A stretch of DNA of 64,000 nt, taken from NCBI GenBank assembly GCA_001462345.1, contig LIUM01000011.1, forward strand, positions 32,173 through 96,172, written 5' to 3'. This document shows positions 58,141 to 64,000 of this stretch, in pieces (position 1 is the first letter of the stretch; the number at the start of each line of letters is the position of its first letter). Under the pieces are notes generated by a model. It was not told where the DNA came from, made no database searches, and was given only the letters and a program-made list of their open reading frames with translations. Source of the DNA: Fibrobacteria bacterium AD312. Its GTDB lineage: Bacteria > Fibrobacterota > Fibrobacteria > Fibrobacterales > Fibrobacteraceae. A program made the position numbers and the translations under genes.

Positions 58141-59251
58141 GGTTCCATTTTTTCCAACGCATAAATATTAAACGTCCACCTAATAAATGCCAAAACAAAC
58201 CCATGCCGAGCAAAATGACAAGTGAATCCCAAGAGGGGATAAGCCCTACATCACCTAAGATCATTTGAGACTGTATTTTTAAGAGGTGAGTTAAAGGCAA
58301 AAGGAAGGCAAAGCATCGAACAAAAAAAGGCATGGCGATAATCGGGAACGTTTGCCCAGCAAAAGCAAAAGCAGGGCCTCCAATAACGCCTGCGACACTT
58401 GTTGCCATACGCATGTTTCCAGTAATCCCTACAAAAGAAATTCCAGCCCCAGTACAAGCAAGCACCATAGCAAATTGCCCAGCGGCAACCATTATAAATT
58501 CACTTAAAGTCAGCGGAGCTAAAAAACGATGGGTGTATGTATAGACGGCTAGCATTAAAAACCAAGAGATTAAAATTAAAGGAACTACCGAGGCAAACCA
58601 CAAAATCATTCTGGATCCACCAGCGGCATCAATATATTCCTTTGTTTTCCTATCTCGAAGGGGGAACGAAAAAACGTATACAGCTATAAGTATGGAACTC
58701 ATGTGAAATATGGACGTTACTAAACCGAGCCCTAAATAACCTTGATAATTACCAGTGCTATTCCCAACAGAATGGATCTCTGTTTTGATCGGTTCTTTGA
58801 TGTGGCGAGTAAATAAATTAGATCCTATAGTAGAAAAAACAGAACGTATTTCTTTAAGAGCAAACATATTGGTTAGATAGTATTGGCCATTAGAATATAT
58901 GGGGACAACAGGGGTTTCATAACGCAAAACTCGTTTTTCAAATTGGTATGGAATTACAATAAACGCCTGTATCTCACCACGCCTGATGCCGCGTTCGCAT
59001 TCACTAAAATCAGAACAATGTAATTTTAAATCTAAAACTGGATTTGCTGATAAACTGTATTCTAAGCGTTCCGAAAGCTTTGAATAATCATAATGAATAA
59101 TGCCTATGGGAATCCGTTGTATTGATTCAGCAGAAAAAAAGTGAACCATAAAGATGGAAGTGCTAACAGGAAGAACAAGTAAAATCATCCACAGAACAAT
59201 GTTATTGCAGATGTATATTTTTTTGACTGCCCTAAAAAAATCTTTTAGCAA
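58133..59251 (-). CDS. ABC-2 type permease of the export operon (first)
   Basis: 372 residues, same plan as its neighbour: N-terminal helix (NIVLWMILLVLPVSTSIFMVHFF), soluble part (PIGIIHYDYSKLSERLEYSL), five helices at the C-terminus, including FAGQTFPIIAMPFFVRCFAFLLPLTH. The PxxxxPxxxxxxxxxxPL-type end is common in ABC-2 exporters. It begins 23 bases after the HlyD-like gene. Confidence 0.88.
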   Translation of the reverse strand: MLKDFFRAVKKIYICNNIVLWMILLVLPVSTSIFMVHFFSAESIQRIPIGIIHYDYSKLSERLEYSLSANPVLDLKLHCSDFSECERGIRRGEIQAFIVIPYQFEKRVLRYETPVVPIYSNGQYYLTNMFALKEIRSVFSTIGSNLFTRHIKEPIKTEIHSVGNSTGNYQGYLGLGLVTSIFHMSSILIAVYVFSFPLRDRKTKEYIDAAGGSRMILWFASVVPLILISWFLMLAVYTYTHRFLAPLTLSEFIMVAAGQFAMVLACTGAGISFVGITGNMRMATSVAGVIGGPAFAFAGQTFPIIAMPFFVRCFAFLLPLTHLLKIQSQMILGDVGLIPSWDSLVILLGMGLFWHLLGGRLIFMRWKKWNHD

Positions 59252-59274
59252 CTGGATCTCGATTTAAAAAATGG

Positions 59275-60264
59275 TTACTGGATTTGTTCTATAGGAAAAA
59301 GGACACTCATTCCTGGGCGAAGATTTTCCACTGTAGTTTTTGGACGCATCCTAATTTCAAAAGACTTTAGATCATAACCGCCACTATCTTTGGAGCTACG
59401 CCACGTGGCATAATCTCCAACAGAAGCAATGTAGGTGACTACCATTTCGATCGTTTTATCTAAAGCGGGGATTTGAACCGTAAATGTTTTCCCTTTAGAA
59501 ATATGTTTTAAGAAATCCTCTCTAATATGAAAAACAGCCCAAGAATCATTTAGGTCGGTGATTGCAATGACGGGCATTCCTGCTCCCACGATTTCACCTT
59601 CTTCGGCGAGCTTTAACGAAACTTCACCAGAAATCGGTGCACGAATCTTAGTTTCATCTAAATACGCATCGACTTCTGCATTTGCTCCACGAGCTTGAAT
59701 TACAAGCGCATTCGCAGCGGCTTTATCTTCTACGCGTGCCCCTGCGACAGCTTGTTCGTATTGTGCTTTCGCAGCGGTTGCTGCTGCCACCGCCGTTTTC
59801 ATCTGAGTTTCTGCTTCATCTCTTTTTTGAAGAGGAATAACACCATCGTTATATAATTTTTGAACTCGATCAAAAGTGGTTTTAGCAAGATCAGCGGCAT
59901 CTTGAGCACGTTCTTTCATTGCTTTTAATGCTGTGATTTCTTCTGCACGAGCGCCTGTATTGGCTTTATTGGATTGAGCTTTTGCAGCACCTAAAGCCCC
60001 TTCGGCCTGTAATTTTTTTGCTTCTAACTCTCTACTAGAGATAATGGCGACTAAAGAATCTTTAACAACCATATCGCCCTCGTGAACAAATAAGCGTTCT
60101 AAACGCCCAGGAATTTTACCTGCCACAAGAACTCGACGGGCTTCCATTTGACCTTGCAAAAATTCTTCACGAGGCTCTGTCGCAAATTTCTGAAGAGTGG
60201 TAATACCAGCAATGATCAAAAAAATCAAGGTTAAGATAAGAAGAACTTTAAGTACTATTTTCAT
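59275..60264 (-). CDS. HlyD-family periplasmic adaptor (membrane-fusion protein)
   Basis: 329 residues. N-terminal anchor helix (VLLILTLIFLIIAGITTL), lipoyl-like barrel halves (VLVAGKIPGRLERLFVHEGDMV and IRAPISGEVSLKLAEEGEIVGAG) and a long Ala/Lys-rich coiled-coil hairpin between (about 80-195). It joins the inner-membrane permeases to the TolC-like channel. The ATG overlaps the stop of the TolC gene by one base. Confidence 0.93.
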   Translation of the reverse strand: MKIVLKVLLILTLIFLIIAGITTLQKFATEPREEFLQGQMEARRVLVAGKIPGRLERLFVHEGDMVVKDSLVAIISSRELEAKKLQAEGALGAAKAQSNKANTGARAEEITALKAMKERAQDAADLAKTTFDRVQKLYNDGVIPLQKRDEAETQMKTAVAAATAAKAQYEQAVAGARVEDKAAANALVIQARGANAEVDAYLDETKIRAPISGEVSLKLAEEGEIVGAGMPVIAITDLNDSWAVFHIREDFLKHISKGKTFTVQIPALDKTIEMVVTYIASVGDYATWRSSKDSGGYDLKSFEIRMRPKTTVENLRPGMSVLFPIEQIQ

Positions 60265-61754
60265 TACTTTTTCTCCAATATGATTCCAGCATCAGACACT
60301 TCGCCAGAAATTTCAAGTAAACCAAGCCAAGCGATCACAGCATCGTAATGAGCCTTTAAGTCTGCCATTTTTAAACGTAAAAGAGCTAATTCAGCATCCA
60401 CCACATCGAGGCTTGTCGCTAATCCAGATTCATAAGCCATTTTTTGACTACGCAAGGATTCTTCGGCTAATTCTTTCGTTTTATTTAAACTCTCTAAACG
60501 ACTTTGAGCATGTTCCAATTCTCTCCATTTTTTTTCCGCTAACAGAGAAATGTTATCCATCGTTTGCTTTTCTAAACTTGCCAGAGAACGATCTAAAGAT
60601 TTCGCGTTATTCACTTTTGCACGAGTGTCTCCGCCCTTAAATAAATCCATTTGGACCTTTGCTCCTATGGCCCATTCTGGTTCTAAAATAGTTAAATCTT
60701 TAGTGTACAACTCTTTGTAGCCAAATAAAGCCACCGTCGGAAAATAATCGGCCCGAGCCACACTAATCGCATTTTTACTGCGTTTCCGTTCTGTTTGTAA
60801 CTGACGAAGACCAGGATGCTTTTCTAAAGCCAATTGCTTATATTCATCTTTAGAACGCATTTGAACAGGAACATCTACAGGAGTGACCGCTACTAAATTA
60901 GTATCTGTTTGAAGCAAACTAGCAAGAACCATACGAGCGAGCGATTCATCACGTTTGGCATCACTTAGGGCATCATCTGCCTCTGCCAAGGCCACTTCGG
61001 CACGTAAACGTTCTGCTTTGGAGATTTGCCCACCTTCTTCTAATTTTTTAGAACGATCTAAATGCTCTTCTAAATTTTTCTTTGTGGTTTCTCTTAAAAC
61101 AATTAATTCTTCAGTTAAACGAAGAGTAAAATATTTTGTGGCGACATCCATTAAAATGGTGTTTTGTGCCATATCAAATTCGGCTTTTTTAGCATCAATA
61201 TTTTCTTTGGCGGCATCATAAGCTGATAAAATTTTCAACCCAGTAAAAATAGGCCAAACAACAGAAAGCCTTGCATTAAAAAACAAGTCATCTTGAACTT
61301 GTTTTTCAAAAGAGGGAAGTTGCTCGTTTAAGCTAGATTCCGTTTTCTCTTGCGCATTTGTTCCCGCTTGTTTACCAGCGGCATCGGCTCTTGCAGTAGC
61401 TTCTGCTTCGCTCATACCACTTGCGGTGAAGTTATTGTAAAACTCTTTATAATACTCGTTGTAATAAGATTGATAAGCCTCTGCACCGTGAACCCCAATC
61501 ATTCCTGAACGAATCTGATTTAAATCGATATAAATGGGATCATCTATTCTGGTGACACTAGCAGATAATGAAACGGTTGGCATAAAACGAGCCCTCGCTT
61601 CATTTTTTTCACTCTTTGCCATTTCCACTTTTTCTTTTTCAGCTTTAATCTGAAAATTCCCCGACTTTGCTTTTTCTAAGGCTTCTTGTAAAGAGAGAGG
61701 ATTTGCTGAAACAGGTGTTAATAGCAGAAGTATTAAAATTAAATAATAAATCAT
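60264..61754 (-). CDS. TolC-family outer-membrane channel protein
   Basis: 496 residues. Signal peptide (YYLILILLLLTPVSA), then LSLQEALEKAKSGNFQIKAEKEKV and two coiled-coil halves, the second with LRQLQTERKRSKNAISVARADYFPTVALFG, typical of the TolC/OEP family. First gene of the four-gene minus-strand operon TolC, HlyD, permease, permease. One insertion of charged/aromatic residues (GAEAYQSYYNEYYKEFYNNF) is unusual but stays in frame. Confidence 0.93.
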   Translation of the reverse strand: MIYYLILILLLLTPVSANPLSLQEALEKAKSGNFQIKAEKEKVEMAKSEKNEARARFMPTVSLSASVTRIDDPIYIDLNQIRSGMIGVHGAEAYQSYYNEYYKEFYNNFTASGMSEAEATARADAAGKQAGTNAQEKTESSLNEQLPSFEKQVQDDLFFNARLSVVWPIFTGLKILSAYDAAKENIDAKKAEFDMAQNTILMDVATKYFTLRLTEELIVLRETTKKNLEEHLDRSKKLEEGGQISKAERLRAEVALAEADDALSDAKRDESLARMVLASLLQTDTNLVAVTPVDVPVQMRSKDEYKQLALEKHPGLRQLQTERKRSKNAISVARADYFPTVALFGYKELYTKDLTILEPEWAIGAKVQMDLFKGGDTRAKVNNAKSLDRSLASLEKQTMDNISLLAEKKWRELEHAQSRLESLNKTKELAEESLRSQKMAYESGLATSLDVVDAELALLRLKMADLKAHYDAVIAWLGLLEISGEVSDAGIILEKK

Positions 61755-62166
61755 AGCTGTAATAAGATAGTAAAAATGCCCATTAGAAAAGTAAAAAAAA
61801 AAATTTATTTACTAAACGGGCGCTTCTATATAAGCAAAGAACAATTTCATATCAAACATGCTCCTCGTCACCTAATACATCCTATCCATCGGAAATTTTT
61901 GCATGATAATATTTTTTTCCTATTATGCTGAATGCTCTATTTGGATCGTTTAGTATTTGAAAGAGAGAATAAAAACATCTACCATATTCATTCTGCAAGC
62001 ACATGATAAATTGACTTAGGCATGATTCTATTATCATTAATCACGAGGCAAGTGAAGCGACAAGTTCACTCATATACTTTTGTAAAATCATTATTTATAA
62101 AAAAGTTCATCTCTTGTAAATCTAATAGAATTGGTTGGAAAATTTCATAAGAAATCCTTAGAACCA
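61755..62166. other. Intergenic region between the export operon and the integrase pseudogene
   Basis: About 410 bp, AT-rich, no gene seen. Contains the left copy of the imperfect direct repeat (about 61905-61960) also found at 63243-63300. The promoter of the export operon (minus strand) must lie here; the repeat itself holds a TATTAT-like box in that direction. Confidence 0.4.
61905..61960. repeat. Left copy of imperfect direct repeat flanking the integrase pseudogene
   Basis: TTTTGCATGATAATA...TTTTTT...ATTATGCTGAATGCTCTATTTGG. It aligns with 63243-63300 (TTTTGCATCATAATA...ATTATGCGGACTGTTCTATTGGG) with a few substitutions and a 3- and a 3-4-base gap. Both copies lie 80-200 bp upstream of minus-strand genes. 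Confidence 0.6.
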
Positions 62167-63165
62167 TTACAATACATCCAATGGACTTTGTATCGAAAGC
62201 ATGCTCGGAGACCTCACGTGGGTATAAATCATCGTTGTTTCAAGCTTTGCATGCCCAAGCCGTTCTTGAATCTCTCGAATAGAAACACCAGCCTCCAAAT
62301 CAACTTCGTACATCTTGCGTCTACGAACCAAATATGTTTCTACTTCGGCTTTAAGTGACGTTGGAAATGGTAATGACCTCGATTTTCCACCTTTCCCTGT
62401 TTGAACAATCACAAGGTCACGATTTAACATCACATCTTTAATGCGTAAATTGAGCGCCTCGTTGAGCCGAAGCCCACAACCATAAGTAAGTGAGAATAAT
62501 AACTTCCAGTCTGGAGGCGTTGCCGCAAACAACATTTTAATATCTGCTTTAGATAATACAAACGGCAAGTAATGCGAATCAGGCGCTCGAAGTAATACTT
62601 TATTATTAAGACATTCGTGCCCAAGACCTTCTATCCATAACTTTTGAAGAGCACAAAATAACTGATTTTGCGTTGATGCTGACACTCGCTTTTACACAAC
62701 CATCTTATCTATAAATTGCTGAATATACGTTTCAGTTAAATCCGTTGGAAGTACTTTATATTCAGCCACAAATCTTGACCACCAGCCATAATATGCATCA
62801 ATAGTTCGTGCCGAAAACCGATGCACATCCATTCGCTTTTTTAGCCCCTCCAAAATACTTTGCCATGAATCCCGAATAACATTACATTCTGTTGGATGAA
62901 GCATAAGCCATATTTGCACCGCATTCAAACAAGTACGAATCTTAAACGTTTCAGTTGCACTAGCTTCTAAATGGCGTTGCAAAATAGCAAGCGTTTCGTC
63001 AATAGTACGCTTAATTGGAAACCCCTGACTAATAAACCAACGCACCCACAGCCGATAATATCGCTTATGTGTTGCAATAACCTGATATTTATCTAAACAG
63101 TTATCGAATGGCTCCCGTATATCATCATTTAACCACAAATCCCTAAATTCTGCACTACTTTTCAT
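62167..63165 (-). pseudogene. Tyrosine recombinase of integron-integrase (IntI) type, broken twice
   Basis: Two frames, 63165-62692 and 62685-62167, are in the same phase, separated by one TAA (…KMVV*KRVSAST). The sequence aligns with IntI proteins: RFSARTIDAYYGWWSRFV, VSASTQNQLFCAL, YGCGLRLNEALNLRIKDV (box-I Arg), GKGGKSR, LGHAKLETTMIYTHV (His and Tyr nucleophile) and the ending SPLDVL, like the SPLDAL of IntI1. But after RRRKMYEVDLEAG the text jumps to VSIREIQERLGH: about 90 residues, including the essential HxxR box and the IntI-specific region, are missing. With the stop codon as well, it cannot be active. The N-terminal ~95 residues are an extra helical domain. Confidence 0.85.
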
Positions 63166-63242
63166 TTACAAACCTCTTAAATGTTTTTACAAGCTACTAT
63201 TTGTGCAGTATATAATATAAAAAATTTCCCATCAAAAGGTAC

Positions 63243-63300
63243 TGTTTTGCATCATAATAATATTTTTTATTTCCCATTATGCGGACTGTTCTATTGGGTT
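63243..63300. repeat. Right copy of imperfect direct repeat flanking the integrase pseudogene
   Basis: Partner of 61905-61960, about 1.34 kb away. In the same stretch TTTCCCAT occurs three times (about 63226, 63271, 63305), two of them as TATTTCCCATTAT. The copy lies 80-135 bp upstream of the integrase start, a normal promoter position on the minus strand. Confidence 0.6.
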
Positions 63301-63438
63301 GTATTTCCCATTATTATAATGTTTTCAAAGACTCTTGTAAGTAAATTTTGGTTTTATGTAAAAATTTTTAACTGTTCTTGGATTAGTTTCTGCTTTTACG
63401 GTGTATATTATAGTTGCAATTTAAGAGTTAAATGGGGT

Positions 63439-63445
63439 GTTAGAT
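63439..63445 (+). other. Candidate integron recombination core site (attI-like)
   Basis: GTTAGAT matches GTTRRRY. It is about 275 bp upstream of the integrase pseudogene start and 25 bases before the ATPase ATG, the spacing expected for an attI site followed by a first cassette. A heptamer alone is weak evidence; only the context raises it. Confidence 0.3.
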
Positions 63446-63469
63446 GGACCCTGCGGGCTGAAGAAAATA

Positions 63470-63976
63470 ATGGAAAATACTGGAAAATACATAACAATTA
63501 AAATAATCAAGCAATATAAATCTATTCCTGTGCTTGATGAGTTCTCATTTCCATTATTTACAGTATTAACGGGACCTAATGGAAGTGGAAAATCACATTT
63601 ATTTGAATGTTTAAGCAATCGTGAAACAAGTATTATTACCTATAATAATAGACAAATTACTAATGTAAAATACATTGGCTTTAATAAATTGAACCCTAAA
63701 ATCGATGAAAAATGTGATCCTGCCTCAATATCTCAGAGGAGTAAAGATATTTGGAATCATTTTGAAAATGCTAAAAAAAATGCTAAACATAATAATTATA
63801 ATATTAACTCACCTATAGAAAATCATCCGATATTTCGATATTTATCGGAAACGAAATATAAAAACGCAATACTACAAATTATAAAAAAGACAAATACTTC
63901 AATTGATAATATTAGTGAAGATCTAATTAATGATAGTCTAACTGAGATGCCCCCAAGTGATGGACACTTGAAGTGA
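63470..63976 (+). pseudogene. AAA-family ATPase, N-terminal part only
   Basis: From the ATG at 63470 (MENTGKYITIKI). FPLFTVLTGPNGSGKSHLFECL carries Walker A at about 33-40, as in SMC/OLD-like AAA ATPases of defence and mobile elements. Walker B and the rest are missing: after about residue 158 the frame runs into PPSDGHLK and stops, in DNA that looks like an insertion-sequence end. An alternative GTG start at 63437 would overlap the core-site heptamer. The codon use is very AT-rich compared with the genes to the left, as expected for acquired DNA. Confidence 0.6.
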
Positions 63977-64000
63977 TAGTTTCTGTTCATAATTTAGCTA
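63943..64000. mobile_element. Probable insertion-sequence end, continuing outside the window
   Basis: TGAGATGCCCCCAAGTGATG followed by GACACTTGAAG resembles terminal inverted repeats of IS3-family elements (C-run then TGGACAC). It interrupts the ATPase frame. The transposase would lie beyond base 64000, so this call rests on the end sequence and the truncation only. Confidence 0.35.

Larger units (their letters stand above)
63166..63469. other. Region between integrase pseudogene and ATPase, possible attI area
   Basis: About 300 very AT-rich bases with no gene. Besides the direct repeat, two heptamers fit the integron core-site consensus GTTRRRY: GTTAAAT (63427-63433) and GTTAGAT (63439-63445), the second followed by a more GC-rich GGACCCTGCGGGCTG. 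Confidence 0.4.

Overview
The window is AT-rich bacterial DNA that most resembles Fibrobacter or a close relative in the Fibrobacterota. Evidence: two TIGR02147-type proteins (a family I know mainly from Fibrobacter), several secreted plant-wall enzymes with Ser-rich linkers and shared C-terminal modules, and Gram-negative envelope genes. Assignment is by protein recognition only. I see no tRNA, rRNA or CRISPR array.

Layout: (1) 1-6063: a 5'-truncated outer-membrane-type protein, a small secreted protein, the cinA-recA pair, a DUF5683-like membrane protein, a histidine phosphatase and, on the minus strand, a small 4.5S-type SRP RNA. (2) 6458-13366: a giant cadherin-repeat surface protein. (3) 13588-27786: an MFS/PlsC/AMP-ligase fusion, glgB, a TPP riboswitch with thiC, a GGDEF-EAL protein, and a coupled yihY / small beta-barrel / short UvrA-like operon. 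(4) 28218-37676: a pectin locus with rhamnogalacturonan lyase (PL11), two rhamnogalacturonan acetylesterases (CE12), and a TIGR02147 regulator overlapping a PL1 pectate-lyase lipoprotein. (5) 37772-47099: glyA, an ABC ATPase coupled to a small membrane protein, gatA, a GH3 enzyme, an SMR exporter and an aminotransferase, followed by a 113-bp tandem repeat. (6) 47869-50623: a second TIGR02147-lipoprotein pair, here with a third PAS/zinc-ribbon gene. (7) 50935-61754: clpB, hisC-hisN, a QueD-like protein without the usual cysteine, and a TolC/HlyD/permease/permease export operon with no ATPase. (8) 61755-64000: accessory DNA with an integron-integrase-like pseudogene, imperfect direct repeats on both sides, a possible recombination core site, and a truncated AAA ATPase ending at what looks like an insertion-sequence end.

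How the genes connect: the pectin locus removes acetyl groups (CE12) and cleaves rhamnogalacturonan I (PL11) and homogalacturonan (PL1); the GH3 enzyme would finish oligosaccharides. The most interesting candidates are the repeated regulator-lipoprotein cassette (both lipoproteins carry Cys-x-x-x-VAGG directly at the lipobox and both starts overlap the regulator's stop) and the degenerate integron-like region at the right end.
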